Shown here: one piece after another, positions 22,573-31,289 of the stretch | How positions within the stretch are numbered: position 1 is the stretch's first letter | How the letters are laid out: the number at the start of each line of letters is the position of its first letter | DNA from: Chloroflexota bacterium | GTDB lineage: Bacteria; Chloroflexota; Anaerolineae; UBA4142; SHND01 | Direction: 5' to 3' | NCBI GenBank assembly: GCA_004295045.1 | Contig: SHND01000024.1 | Span: forward strand, 124,001-188,000 | Length of the DNA: 64,000 nucleotides | Made by a program: the position numbers and the translations under genes | Notes under the pieces: generated by a model | Seen by the model: the letters and a program-made list of their open reading frames with translations, nothing else | Told to the model about the DNA's origin: nothing | Database searches by the model: none

Positions 22573-23159
22573 ATCGCTTGAATCGGCGTGACGCGCTGCG
22601 CGAAATTTTGCGCGAACGCGGCGACCTGATTGTTGTGACAGGACTTGGTTCGCCTGCGTATGATCTTGCCTCAATCGGCAATGCGCCGCTCGATTTTCCG
22701 TTGTGGGGCGCGATGGGCGGCGCAGCGATGGTTGGATTGGGACTCGCGCTCGCGCAGCCGCAGCATCGCGTGCTGGTCTTGACGGGCGACGGTGAAATGT
22801 TGATGGGAATTGGGAGTTTAGCAACCATCGCCGCGCAGCGTCCGCGCAACCTGCGCATCGTCGTGCTGGACAACGAACGCTTTGGCGAAACGGGACAGCA
22901 GCGCACCCACACCGCGATGGGCACGGATTTGGAAATAGTGGCGCGCGGCTGCGGAATCGAAAATACGCGAACGATTCGTAACGCGGCTGAACTCGCCGCG
23001 CTGCGTCAAGACATTCATTCACTGGACGATGTATTGTGCGCGGTGGTAAAAATTTCGCCCGAAGAATTACCGCGCGTCCTACCCCCGCGCGACGGCGCGT
23101 ACCTGACGCATCGTTTGCGTGAAGCGTTGCTCGGCACCGAACGCGCGCTCGAAGGATGA
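22569..23159 (+). CDS. ThDP-dependent decarboxylase, beta (pyrophosphate-binding) subunit
   Basis: 196 aa, GTG start overlapping the alpha stop by 4 bp. The ThDP-binding motif GDGEMLMGIGSLATI ends in NERFGETGQQ instead of the usual NN. The domain WGAMGGAAMVGLGLALAQP precedes it. Split alpha/beta forms of this enzyme occur in archaea and some bacteria; in many others the two are fused. The pair stands alone, followed by two promoters for the next operon. Confidence 0.87.
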   Translation: MNRLNRRDALREILRERGDLIVVTGLGSPAYDLASIGNAPLDFPLWGAMGGAAMVGLGLALAQPQHRVLVLTGDGEMLMGIGSLATIAAQRPRNLRIVVLDNERFGETGQQRTHTAMGTDLEIVARGCGIENTRTIRNAAELAALRQDIHSLDDVLCAVVKISPEELPRVLPPRDGAYLTHRLREALLGTERALEG

Positions 23160-23195
23160 AAAGTATCCCGCGCCTGCGCGTCCTAAAAAAACACG

Positions 23196-23224
23196 TTGAC
23201 ACCCGTACCCTTTTTTGCTACACT
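23196..23224 (+). promoter_or_regulatory. Upstream promoter P1 of the amino acid ABC operon
   Basis: TTGACA (23196-23201) and TACACT (23219-23224) are 17 bp apart. It lies about 350 bp before the first gene. Confidence 0.75.
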
Positions 23225-23581
23225 CCGCGCAACTTGTCCGTAAAAATGTCCGCACAATTTGGACGACGGACATGGCTTGGAAAGCCGCTTTCGGTTCCGC
23301 ACACAGCAACTGCGCCCTCAATTTTCCATTGACACACACACCTAACTGGGATATACTCGCTTCCCAACGCGATTCGGCATATGCAGCTTTTCGTTCCCCA
23401 ACTGCTTGCGATTCAAATTCTTCCAAACGCCGTTCATCGCTCGCTCCCGCTCGTGTGAGGAGGTGCCCGTTACAATTCGCGAGTCAAATTTCAAGACGCC
23501 AAAATATGTGCGGGACGACAAACCGTACCACTAAATGGAAAGCAGAAATGCTTTCGTAGTTTGCAGAGGAGAAGAAGAGAA
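23225..23581 (+). other. Long 5' leader of the amino acid ABC operon
   Basis: No gene is supported here. The stretch holds an ATGTCCG...CGGACAT hairpin after P1, promoter P2 and then about 215 nt of leader ending in a purine-rich ribosome binding site. I see no known riboswitch. Confidence 0.5.
23329..23357 (+). promoter_or_regulatory. Second promoter P2 of the amino acid ABC operon
   Basis: TTGACA (23329-23334) and TATACT (23352-23357) are 17 bp apart, close to consensus. The leader to the first ATG would be about 215 nt. Confidence 0.85.
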
Positions 23582-24457
23582 ATGAAACGCACGTCAATTT
23601 TCGGCTTAATTTTGTTGGCTCTCATGGTTGCTATCAGCGCGTGTGCGACGCCCGCTACGCCTGCCCCAGCCCAGCCAACCCAAGGTGCCGCGTCCAGCGG
23701 TCTCCCTGATCTCAAGGGACGTAAGATCGCCGTTGCGATTGAAAACGCGTATATCCCATTTAACTATATTCGCCTGGACAACAAGCAAGCAGAAGGCTGG
23801 GACTATGATGCTCTCGCCGAAATCTGCAAGCGCCTCAACTGTGTCCCCGAATTCAAAGAAATCGCATGGGACGGCATGATCACTGCCGTGTCGCAAGGAC
23901 AATTCGACATGGCAGCGGATGGAATTACCATCACCGATGAACGCGCCAAAACTGTGGATTTCTCGGACGGATACATCACCGTTGATCAACGCATTATCGT
24001 CGGCAAAGATGACACTCGCTTCAAAACCATTGACGACATCAAAGCCAGTACCACGACGAAACTTGGTACGCAAAAAGGCACCACCAACTATGATGAGGCA
24101 GTAAAGCTTGTCGGCGAAAGCCGCGTGGTCGCGTTCGATACGTTCGGTGACGCGGTGCAGGCGCTCATCAGCAAAGATGTAGATGGTGTCGTGATTGATG
24201 ATACCGCTGGCGTGGGGTATGTGGGCGTTAATGCTGACAAGATTCGCCTGTTGGAGGGCAAACTTGTCGGACAACAGCTCGGCTTTGTTTTTCCCAAGGG
24301 CTCTGATTTAGTAAAACCGGTCAATGCTGCGATTGCGGCGATGCGCGCAGATGGCACGCTGGAAGCGCTGGCAAAGAAATGGTTTGCCGGTAAACAAGTG
24401 ACGTACGATGAAATCGGTTCACCCTCGTACGTACCAACCGCGACGCCAAATCCATAG
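23582..24457 (+). CDS. Amino acid ABC transporter substrate-binding lipoprotein
   Basis: 291 aa from the ATG at 23582, with GAGGAGAAGAAG as ribosome binding site. The lipoprotein signal is [18 protein letters not shown] with lipobox ISAC, then an Ala/Pro/Thr linker. The mature part matches SBP_bac_3: [64 protein letters not shown] and the C-terminal [19 protein letters not shown]. It delivers a polar amino acid to the permease encoded next. A palindrome lies between it and the permease gene. Confidence 0.94.
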   Translation: MKRTSIFGLILLALMVAISACATPATPAPAQPTQGAASSGLPDLKGRKIAVAIENAYIPFNYIRLDNKQAEGWDYDALAEICKRLNCVPEFKEIAWDGMITAVSQGQFDMAADGITITDERAKTVDFSDGYITVDQRIIVGKDDTRFKTIDDIKASTTTKLGTQKGTTNYDEAVKLVGESRVVAFDTFGDAVQALISKDVDGVVIDDTAGVGYVGVNADKIRLLEGKLVGQQLGFVFPKGSDLVKPVNAAIAAMRADGTLEALAKKWFAGKQVTYDEIGSPSYVPTATPNP

Positions 24458-24473
24458 GGCATGAGTTGCAATA

Positions 24474-24505
24474 GGGCGAAGCCGTTTACTGTGACGGCTT
24501 CGCCC
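24474..24505. repeat. Palindrome GGGCGAAGCCGT / ACGGCTTCGCCC
   Basis: A perfect 12-bp stem with 8-nt loop sits between binding protein and permease genes. It shares the GGGCGAAGC end with elements at 5341 and 61523. It could protect the upstream mRNA and make the binding protein more abundant. Confidence 0.75.
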
Positions 24506-24521
24506 ACCATTTACCTCGATC

Positions 24522-25394
24522 ATGCCCGGACCGCAGAACACACCTGTTTTGCCATTGCCAGAGGAAAGTCCGCACTCGGCGCAAGTGCGCGCCATTGATC
24601 GCATTGCGGGACTGCCGTGGTGGCTGATCATTCTGCTTTTGACCGGGGTTTTACTTGTCTATTTGTTCAGTACCAGCGAAACGTATATCTCGGCTTTCAC
24701 TCGCATTGTTTCCGGCATCCTCGTTACCGTTTTTGTCACGGTTGTTTCATATACGCTTGCCTTGTTTTTGGGGCTCCTCGCCGGCTTGGGGCGCGTTTCC
24801 AAAAATGTTTTTGTATCCAATACCGCCACCTTGTATGTGCAGGTCATTCGCGGCATTCCGATACTGGTTCAATTATTATACTGGACGTTCGTCATCATAC
24901 CACTCGCGTACGGAGCGCTAAACGCGCTTGGCGCACTGCTCGCGCCGATTCTGGGTGACAACAACGCGTTGATGCAACTCCAGTCGCGCGATTTTGATTT
25001 CATGTGGCGCTGTATTGTCGCTCTTGCATTTGCGTATGGGGGATTTGAGGCAGAAACATTTCGCGCGGGCATCGAATCAATTGGCAGAGGTCAAATGGAA
25101 GCCGCTCGTTCATTAGGCATGAATTATCCGCAAGCGATGCGCTATGTGATTTTGCCGCAAGCCATTCGCCGTGTTCTGCCGCCGCTGGGCAACGATTTGA
25201 TTTCGATGCTCAAAGATTCCTCTCTAGTTTCCGCATTGGGCGTGCGCGATATGACGCAAGAAGCCCGGCTCTATGCAGCCGCCTCATTTCAATATGTTGC
25301 AACATACACATCATTGGCGTTTATGTATCTCTCGCTCACATTGGTCCTCTCTTTGTTCACCCGCTTTATCGAAACCCGTTGGAAACAAGCGTAG
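24522..25394 (+). CDS. Amino acid ABC transporter permease (HisM/GlnP type)
   Basis: 290 aa. About five helices, starting WWLIILLLTGVLLVYLF. The ATPase-docking EAA loop is EAARSLGMNYPQAMRYVILPQ, followed by RVLPPLGNDLISMLKDSSL, typical of polar amino acid permeases. It would form a dimer in the membrane with the ATPase encoded next. The N-terminus has about 30 hydrophilic residues. Confidence 0.94.
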   Translation: MPGPQNTPVLPLPEESPHSAQVRAIDRIAGLPWWLIILLLTGVLLVYLFSTSETYISAFTRIVSGILVTVFVTVVSYTLALFLGLLAGLGRVSKNVFVSNTATLYVQVIRGIPILVQLLYWTFVIIPLAYGALNALGALLAPILGDNNALMQLQSRDFDFMWRCIVALAFAYGGFEAETFRAGIESIGRGQMEAARSLGMNYPQAMRYVILPQAIRRVLPPLGNDLISMLKDSSLVSALGVRDMTQEARLYAAASFQYVATYTSLAFMYLSLTLVLSLFTRFIETRWKQA

Positions 25395-25456
25395 AATTTT
25401 GGTATGCCAGTCCAACTCTAAACTCCATCCCTCACGCGCGAACAAGCAGATGAAAA

Positions 25457-26206
25457 ATGATGTACGGTAATTCCAACGCAATCATTCGCATCGAAGACGT
25501 TCATAAACATTTTGGCAGCGTTCATGCCCTGCGCGGTGTTTCGACGTACGTGGACAAAGGCGAAGTGTTGGTCGTGATTGGACCGAGCGGCTGTGGGAAA
25601 TCCACCCTCTTGCGTTCCATCAACGGATTGGAGACAATAGACGGCGGGCGCGTCATTGTGGATGGGAACGTCATTGACTCTAAACACAAGAATATCAACG
25701 CCGTGCGCGCCGAAGTGGGAATCGTCTTTCAACAATTCAATCTCTTTCCGCATCTGACTGTGCTGGAAAACTTGACGCTTGCTCAGACCAAGGTTCGCAA
25801 ACGCGACAAAAAAGAGAGTCAAGAGATTGCGCGCGATCTGTTACACAAAGTTCGCATTCCCGAAAAGGCGAATAATTATCCCGGTCAGTTGTCGGGTGGT
25901 CAGCAGCAGCGTGTTGCCATCGCGCGGGCGCTCGCCATGAATCCCAAAGTGATGTTGTTCGACGAACCGACCAGCGCACTCGACCCAGAAATGATTAACG
26001 AAGTTTTGGATGTGATGCTCGACCTCGCAAATGATGGGATGACAATGTTGGTTGTTTCGCACGAAATGGGTTTCGCGCGAAACGCCGCTTCCCGAATCAT
26101 TTTTATGGAGGCGGGAAAAATCATGGCGGAAGGTTCGCCTAAAGAAATGTTCGACAACCCAACGAACGATCGGATGCGGCAGTTCTTGAGCAAGATACTT
26201 CACTAA
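25457..26206 (+). CDS. Amino acid ABC transporter ATP-binding protein (GlnQ type)
   Basis: 249 aa. Walker A GPSGCGKST, Q-loop VFQQFNLFPHLTVLENL, signature LSGGQQQRVAIARAL, Walker B VMLFDEPTSALDPE, switch VVSHEMGFA. The QQFNLFPH text is diagnostic of the polar amino acid family. It completes the three-gene importer with 23582 and 24522. Start codons ATG-ATG are adjacent; either is possible. Confidence 0.95.
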   Translation: MMYGNSNAIIRIEDVHKHFGSVHALRGVSTYVDKGEVLVVIGPSGCGKSTLLRSINGLETIDGGRVIVDGNVIDSKHKNINAVRAEVGIVFQQFNLFPHLTVLENLTLAQTKVRKRDKKESQEIARDLLHKVRIPEKANNYPGQLSGGQQQRVAIARALAMNPKVMLFDEPTSALDPEMINEVLDVMLDLANDGMTMLVVSHEMGFARNAASRIIFMEAGKIMAEGSPKEMFDNPTNDRMRQFLSKILH

Positions 26207-26294
26207 GCAGATGGCAGATAGCAGATGGCAGGTGGCACAGCGATTCGCTTCGCGGCACTCTGCTGTCCGCTATTCGCTATTCGCTATTCGCTAA
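26207..26294. repeat. 7-bp repeat block between the two importer operons
   Basis: The left array GCAGATG/GCAGATA/GCAGATG/GCAGGTG is opposed by a right array CCGCTATTCGCTATTCGCTA. The block starts at the GlnQ stop and ends 3 bp before the LivG start, replacing any normal ribosome binding site. Confidence 0.85.
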
Positions 26295-26297
26295 CAC

Positions 26298-27089
26298 ATG
26301 GCTCTCATTCTCGACGCTAAAGGCGTGACCAAACGGTTCGGCGGCTTGACAGCAGTGGATTCGGTTGATTTTGCAATCGAACAAGGGAGCATCGTCAGTC
26401 TCATCGGTCCAAACGGCGCGGGCAAGACAACCTTCTTTAATTGCGTGACCGGTTTCTATACTCCCGAAGAGGGCGAAATCCTTTTCGATGGCACGCCAAC
26501 CGTTGGATTCAAACCCCATCAAATCACCGCGCTGGGCATTGGACGCACCTTTCAAAACATCCGTCTCTTTCAAAACATGACAGCCATTGAAAATGTGATG
26601 GTAGGACATCATACGCGCATGAAGGCAGGCGTCTTTGGCGCGCTGGTGCGGACGCGGCGACAACGCGCAGAAGAAGCCCAAGTGACTAAAATGGCGAGTG
26701 ACCTGCTCAACTATGTGGGACTGCGCGGCAAAGCGGAGATGCTTTCAAAGAATCTAGCGTATGGCGATCAGCGTCGTCTCGAAATTGCGCGCGCGCTGGC
26801 AACACAGCCCAAGCTCCTGCTGCTCGATGAGCCCACGGCAGGCATGAATCCCAACGAGACCGCCAAGATGGTGGATTTTATTCGCCAGCTGCGCGACGAG
26901 CTCAAGCTAACAATTCTCCTCATCGAGCATCAGATGCGGCTCGTCATGACCATCTCGGAACGCGTCACCGTCCTCGACTTTGGCGTCAAAATCGCGGAGG
27001 GTTCGCCGCTCCACGTGCAGCAAGACCCTCGCGTGCGTGAAGCATATCTTGGCAAAGAATACGTCCAGCAACTTGAAGCGGCCGCATGA
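26298..27089 (+). CDS. livG: Branched-chain amino acid ABC transporter ATP-binding protein LivG
   Basis: 263 aa. Walker A GPNGAGKTTFFN, family text VTGFYTPEEGEI, IGRTFQNIRLFQNMTAIENV, signature-like LAYGDQRRLEIARAL (LAYGDQ is typical of LivG in place of LSGGQ), Walker B LLLLDEPTAGMNP and the C-terminal GSPLHVQQDPRVREAYLG. It pairs with LivF to drive a branched-chain or related amino acid importer. A repeat block directly precedes the ATG and no Shine-Dalgarno is seen. Confidence 0.95.
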   Translation: MALILDAKGVTKRFGGLTAVDSVDFAIEQGSIVSLIGPNGAGKTTFFNCVTGFYTPEEGEILFDGTPTVGFKPHQITALGIGRTFQNIRLFQNMTAIENVMVGHHTRMKAGVFGALVRTRRQRAEEAQVTKMASDLLNYVGLRGKAEMLSKNLAYGDQRRLEIARALATQPKLLLLDEPTAGMNPNETAKMVDFIRQLRDELKLTILLIEHQMRLVMTISERVTVLDFGVKIAEGSPLHVQQDPRVREAYLGKEYVQQLEAAA

Positions 27090-27111
27090 CCCTGGAATTT
27101 GTTTTAGAATC

Positions 27112-27744
27112 ATGAAATTGAACGCGAATAAGCAAAGACTTATCCTCTTTATTTCCATCGGCTTGTTGATTGGACTGAGCTTTGTTGCTTGCGCCGCACC
27201 CGCAAGCCCGACCGAAAGCGCGACGGTGGCGCCGACTGTCACCACCACCTCCGTGTTGTCTGCGCTTGTTGTGCTTGATACGCCGGTTCGACCGCAAAGC
27301 AGTCCGTACCCATTTACAACACCGCTGCCGCCTTCGGTCGAGACAGAATTAGATGGTGTATATGGCAAAGTTGAACTGCGCGAAGGGACGCCCGTCCCTT
27401 GCAAACGATGTCCCGATTACTTGCCGGATGGAGGAGTTTGGAGACTGTGGCTGGAGCGAGGCGTCTTTCGGGTTCACTTTCTGGTTACCGGTTGGCGCAG
27501 TGTGGGTTCTTTTACGCTAACAGATGACCGCATCACATTTTTCAATGACCCGACTTGTGGTTCGGAAGTTGGCATTTATGAGTGGGAACGCAAGGAACGC
27601 AGTTTGATCTTGAAAGTGATTGACGACCCTTGCATGTTTGGATTACGGGCAGCCAACTTTTCCAATCTGCCGTGGGATTCGTGTCAACCGCCGAATCGTG
27701 AGGCAGCTGTCACCGATCATTGGCTCAGACCCAAAGGATGCTGA
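27112..27744 (+). CDS. Lipoprotein of unknown function inserted between livG and livF
   Basis: 210 aa from the ATG at 27112. The signal is LILFISIGLLIGLSFVAC with lipobox FVAC and a Thr/Ala/Pro linker. The mature domain has VYGKVELREGTPVPCKRCPD, WRLWLERGVFRVHF, RITFFNDPTCG and GIYEWERKERSLILKVIDDP, which reads like a small beta-barrel; six Cys are present. It does not resemble a Liv component. It is surrounded by importer genes on the same strand, so it is probably co-transcribed, but a role in transport is not evident. Confidence 0.8.
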   Translation: MKLNANKQRLILFISIGLLIGLSFVACAAPASPTESATVAPTVTTTSVLSALVVLDTPVRPQSSPYPFTTPLPPSVETELDGVYGKVELREGTPVPCKRCPDYLPDGGVWRLWLERGVFRVHFLVTGWRSVGSFTLTDDRITFFNDPTCGSEVGIYEWERKERSLILKVIDDPCMFGLRAANFSNLPWDSCQPPNREAAVTDHWLRPKGC

Positions 27745-27831
27745 AAGCAATTTTTTGCTGAAACGACGCGATAGAGTTCCTCATTCCTCCCAAACGATGG
27801 CAGTTGGTCCAAGCCATCGAGGAGTATTTTA

Positions 27832-28545
27832 ATGCCGATACTTGAATTGAAAGATGTGCATTCGTACTATGGTCACATCCACGCGCTCAAAGGCATCTCC
27901 TTGACAGTGGAGCAAGGCGAAATCGTCACGCTCATCGGCGCGAATGGCGCCGGCAAAACGAGCACGCTCAGAACAATTTCGGGACTGCTTCACCCGCGCG
28001 AAGGACAAGTCTTTTTGGAAGGGGAACAGATCAATGGACTCCCCGCGCATATCATTGTTTCAAAAGGCATCGGTCAATCTCCGGAGGGTCGCCAGATCTT
28101 TTCACGATTGTCAGTGATGGAGAACCTTGAGATGGGCGCGTATTCGCGCAAAGACAAAGAGGGCATCAAAAGCGACCTCGACCACGTCTTTCGGCTCTTT
28201 CCGCGTTTGAAGGAACGACGCTCCCAAACTGGCGGCACGCTTTCGGGCGGCGAACAACAAATGCTTGCGATGGGACGCGCGCTGATGACGCGCCCGCGCG
28301 TGCTGCTACTCGACGAACCTTCGATGGGGCTTGCGCCAGTCCTCGTCGAAACTATTTTCGAAATTATCCGTGATTTAAACAAAGAAGGCGTTACGATTCT
28401 CCTCGTCGAACAGAACGCGGCAAAAGCGCTCTCGATTGCAAATCGCGGTTATGTGATGGAGACGGGACGCATCGTATTGAGCGACGAGGCAAGCAAGCTG
28501 CAAGAGAGCGAGCTCGTCCGCAAAGCATATCTCGGTGAAGATTAA
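27832..28545 (+). CDS. livF: Branched-chain amino acid ABC transporter ATP-binding protein LivF
   Basis: 237 aa. Walker A GANGAGKTSTLRTI, family text SPEGRQIFSRLSVMENL, signature LSGGEQQMLAMGRAL, Walker B VLLLDEPSMGLAP and VEQNAAKALSIANRGYVMETG. It is the second ATPase of the Liv complex. GAGG precedes the ATG. Genes for LivG and LivF are separated by an unrelated lipoprotein gene, which is unusual. Confidence 0.95.
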   Translation: MPILELKDVHSYYGHIHALKGISLTVEQGEIVTLIGANGAGKTSTLRTISGLLHPREGQVFLEGEQINGLPAHIIVSKGIGQSPEGRQIFSRLSVMENLEMGAYSRKDKEGIKSDLDHVFRLFPRLKERRSQTGGTLSGGEQQMLAMGRALMTRPRVLLLDEPSMGLAPVLVETIFEIIRDLNKEGVTILLVEQNAAKALSIANRGYVMETGRIVLSDEASKLQESELVRKAYLGED

Positions 28546-28745
28546 TCCGCCTCAATTTTTTCCACTGCACTTTTAACCTTACCAGCTTTAACCCAACTTG
28601 GAGGTTTCGAGCCAACACAATTTAAATCAACTAGCGTTCACCACGTTCGGACCGGGATGGCTGACCCATTGAGAGACGATTTCCTTACGGAACTTTTTTT
28701 TCACGAACGCGGACCATAAACATCAAGTTTAGGAGGAGAAGATCA

Positions 28746-30068
28746 ATGAAAGCGTTTAACGCAAAGTACGTTCTGGTGCTGCTTGCCATCGTCGCGATCG
28801 CCGCGTTGATGGCGTGCGCGCCCGCCGCCGTGCAACCCACCGCCGCGCCACCGACCACGGCGGCGCAACCGACTGCCGCAACCGCCGCAACCGCGGCGCC
28901 AGCCGGTTTCCAACCCCCAACGGATGCCCTCGGCGTCGTCACAATCGGACCTAACGACCCGGTCCACGTCGGATACATGTTCGTGACCTCGGGCGCAGAT
29001 GGCGCGTTGGGCATTGACTCACGCCGCGGTGTCGAGATCGCGATTGATGACAAGGGCGGCAAATTGCTGGACCACCAAGTCAAGTTTGATGGGCAAGATT
29101 CAGGTTGTTCCGCTGAAGGCGGTCAAGCCGCAGCAGCAAAACTCGCAGCCGATAATACCTTCACTGTCGTGCTGGGCTCATCGTGCTCGAGCGAAATCCG
29201 CGCGGGCGGTCCGACCTTGAGCAAAGCGGGCTTTACCGTCATCTCACCATCCAACACGGCGCCCGACCTGACCGATCCCGCCAAACGTTTCCCCGGATAC
29301 TTTCGCACGGCACACAATGACAAGGTCCAGGGTGCGGTTGCGGCGAAATTCGCCCTCGAAAAGCTCGGCGTCAAGACCGCAGCGACGATTCACGACGGCA
29401 GTCCCTATGCGGAAGGTCTTGCCAATGCCTTTGCAGAAAACTTTGAAAAGGGCGGCGGCAAAATCACCAGCCGAGAAGCGGTCTCACCCACCGACACTGA
29501 TTTCAAACCCGTTCTCACCAAGATCGCGGCAGATAAACCCGAGATGATTTTCTATCCGATCTTTGTCGCGGCAGGTTCACTGATCACGAAACAGGCAAAA
29601 GAAGTTCCGGGTTTGGGCGATTCCGTCAAGCTGATGGCAGCAGATGGCACGTTCTCCCCCGATTTCTACAAGGGCGCCGGAGATGCCGCAGTCGGTATGT
29701 TCCAATCGAGCCCCGACTTTTCCGCCTTTACCGGCGGCTATGCCAAGTTCCTTGAAGAGCATCAAGCCAAGTTCGGCGAAAAACCCGTGAGCGCGTTCCA
29801 TGCGCACGCGTACGATGCCTTTAATATCTTTGCAGCAGCCCTCGAAAAGGTTGCGGTCAAAGGACCCGATGGCACGTTGTATATCGGACAGCAAGCGCTG
29901 CGCGACGCAGTGGCGGCGACCAAGGATTTCCCAGGTCTGACTGGGACTCTCACTTGTGATCCAAATGGCGACTGCGCGGACCCGCATATTGCGGTCTATC
30001 AAGTCGGCGAAGACAACGTCAAGAATGCCGTAGTTCCTTCACAGCCCTTCTGGAAACCAGGACAGTAA
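28746..30068 (+). CDS. Branched-chain amino acid ABC transporter substrate-binding lipoprotein (LivK type)
   Basis: 440 aa, with TAGGAGGAG as ribosome binding site. Signal to lipobox LMAC, followed by an Ala/Thr/Pro-rich linker of about 35 residues. The mature domain fits Peripla_BP_6: HVGYMFVTSGADGALGID, GVEIAIDDKGG, DSGCSAEGGQAAAAKLAAD, VLGSSCSSEIRAGG, PNTAPDLT-type and TIHDGSPYAEGLANAF. It captures the ligand outside the membrane. The large linker suggests tethering across a thick wall. A second binding protein lies at 33077. Confidence 0.94.
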   Translation: MKAFNAKYVLVLLAIVAIAALMACAPAAVQPTAAPPTTAAQPTAATAATAAPAGFQPPTDALGVVTIGPNDPVHVGYMFVTSGADGALGIDSRRGVEIAIDDKGGKLLDHQVKFDGQDSGCSAEGGQAAAAKLAADNTFTVVLGSSCSSEIRAGGPTLSKAGFTVISPSNTAPDLTDPAKRFPGYFRTAHNDKVQGAVAAKFALEKLGVKTAATIHDGSPYAEGLANAFAENFEKGGGKITSREAVSPTDTDFKPVLTKIAADKPEMIFYPIFVAAGSLITKQAKEVPGLGDSVKLMAADGTFSPDFYKGAGDAAVGMFQSSPDFSAFTGGYAKFLEEHQAKFGEKPVSAFHAHAYDAFNIFAAALEKVAVKGPDGTLYIGQQALRDAVAATKDFPGLTGTLTCDPNGDCADPHIAVYQVGEDNVKNAVVPSQPFWKPGQ

Positions 30069-30074
30069 AAGAAA

Positions 30075-30104
30075 TGCCTGGCAGGTCAAATGACCTGCCA
30101 GGCA
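30075..30104. repeat. 14-bp perfect palindrome after the binding-protein gene
   Basis: TGCCTGGCAGGTCA - AA - TGACCTGCCAGGCA. It stands 6 bp after the stop codon in the gap to livH and has no T-tract, so it is more likely a stabilising or dispersed palindrome than a terminator. Confidence 0.75.
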
Positions 30105-30227
30105 CACTGGAGCAGTTCTACAAAGTAGGGACATCGAGTCGAAAACAGCGCGAATAGTTCAAAAAGTTATAAATTCGCTCGACGTCAACTGCTTTGCAAC
30201 CTTGCCAGTCACTGGAGTGTGAATCAC

Positions 30228-31289
30228 ATGCTAAAGAGACGAAGATCAAAGCTCGAAATCACTGACATCTTTATCTATGCCTTCGGCATTTTCATCATCG
30301 CCATCATTCTGTACGGATCATTTGAAACACTTCGGCAAGGCAAGTACTCGGCGAGCCAATGGGCAGACCTGTTTGTTTTTGGCATAACGATTGGCGGCAT
30401 CTATGCACTGATCGCGCTCGGCTATACCATGGTCTATGGCATTTTGCAGATGATCAATTTCGCGCACAGCGAAGTTTTCATGGCTGGACCGTTGACCGCG
30501 TTTTTCCTCGCCGATGCTCTCGCCAAGAGCGGACTGCTCGCCACAAACCCCGCGATTTCATTATTATTAATTTTTGCGTTTAGCATGATCGTTTCGACCA
30601 CAGTCGCTGTGCTGTTGGAACGCATCGCCTATCGTCCATTGCGCCACGCGCCGCGGCTGGTACCATTGATTACAGCGATTGGCGCTTCGTTCTTTCTTCA
30701 ATACGCCTTTCGCGGCCTTTTCGGGACGCAATTCAAGGTGTATCCGGAGATTCCCGCCCTCGAAGGCGTCGTCACAATTGGTGTTGTGCGCCTTACCTAT
30801 ACCCAGATCCTCGTCATGATTTCCGCCGCCGCCTTAATGATTGGACTCCAGGCCTTTGTTCAGCGCACGCGCACCGGCAAGGCAATGCGCGCCGTCGCCG
30901 AATCGCGCGAGTCTGCGGCATTGATGGGCATCAACGTAGACAGCATCATCCTGACCACTTTCGTGCTGGGCGGCGCACTTGCCGGCGCGGCGGGCGTATT
31001 GTATGCGCTGGTCTTTACCCAAGTGTCATTTGCAATGGGTTTTATTCCCGGCATCAAAGCATTCACGGCTGCCGTTCTCGGTGGGATTGGAATTATTCCC
31101 GGCGCGATGTTGGGGGGCTTGTTCTTGGGCATCGTCGAATCGGTGGGTCCGACTTTGTTCCTGGATGGGCTCAATATCGCGGCGCCTTATCAACTCAAGG
31201 ACGCGATTGCCTTTACCCTGCTCGTGCTTGTCCTCATCTTTCGACCATCAGGCATTATGGGTGGGCAGACTCAGGAGAAAAAAGCATGA
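30228..31289 (+). CDS. livH: Branched-chain amino acid ABC transporter permease LivH
   Basis: 353 aa from the ATG at 30228 (GGAG at 10 nt; the GTG at 30219 is too near it). About nine helices. Family text: GITIGGIYALIALGYTMVYGIL, MINFAHSEVFMAG, RIAYRPLRHAPRLVPLI, AVAESRESAALMGINVDSI and AFTAAVLGGIGIIPGAMLGG. It has an N-terminal extension of about 45 residues with one more helix compared with usual LivH. It overlaps LivM by 4 bp. Confidence 0.93.
   Translation: MLKRRRSKLEITDIFIYAFGIFIIAIILYGSFETLRQGKYSASQWADLFVFGITIGGIYALIALGYTMVYGILQMINFAHSEVFMAGPLTAFFLADALAKSGLLATNPAISLLLIFAFSMIVSTTVAVLLERIAYRPLRHAPRLVPLITAIGASFFLQYAFRGLFGTQFKVYPEIPALEGVVTIGVVRLTYTQILVMISAAALMIGLQAFVQRTRTGKAMRAVAESRESAALMGINVDSIILTTFVLGGALAGAAGVLYALVFTQVSFAMGFIPGIKAFTAAVLGGIGIIPGAMLGGLFLGIVESVGPTLFLDGLNIAAPYQLKDAIAFTLLVLVLIFRPSGIMGGQTQEKKA

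Noticed and set aside
28546..28745. Riboswitch or promoter between livF and the binding protein gene
   Set aside because: No consensus promoter or known RNA motif was visible, only a good ribosome binding site.
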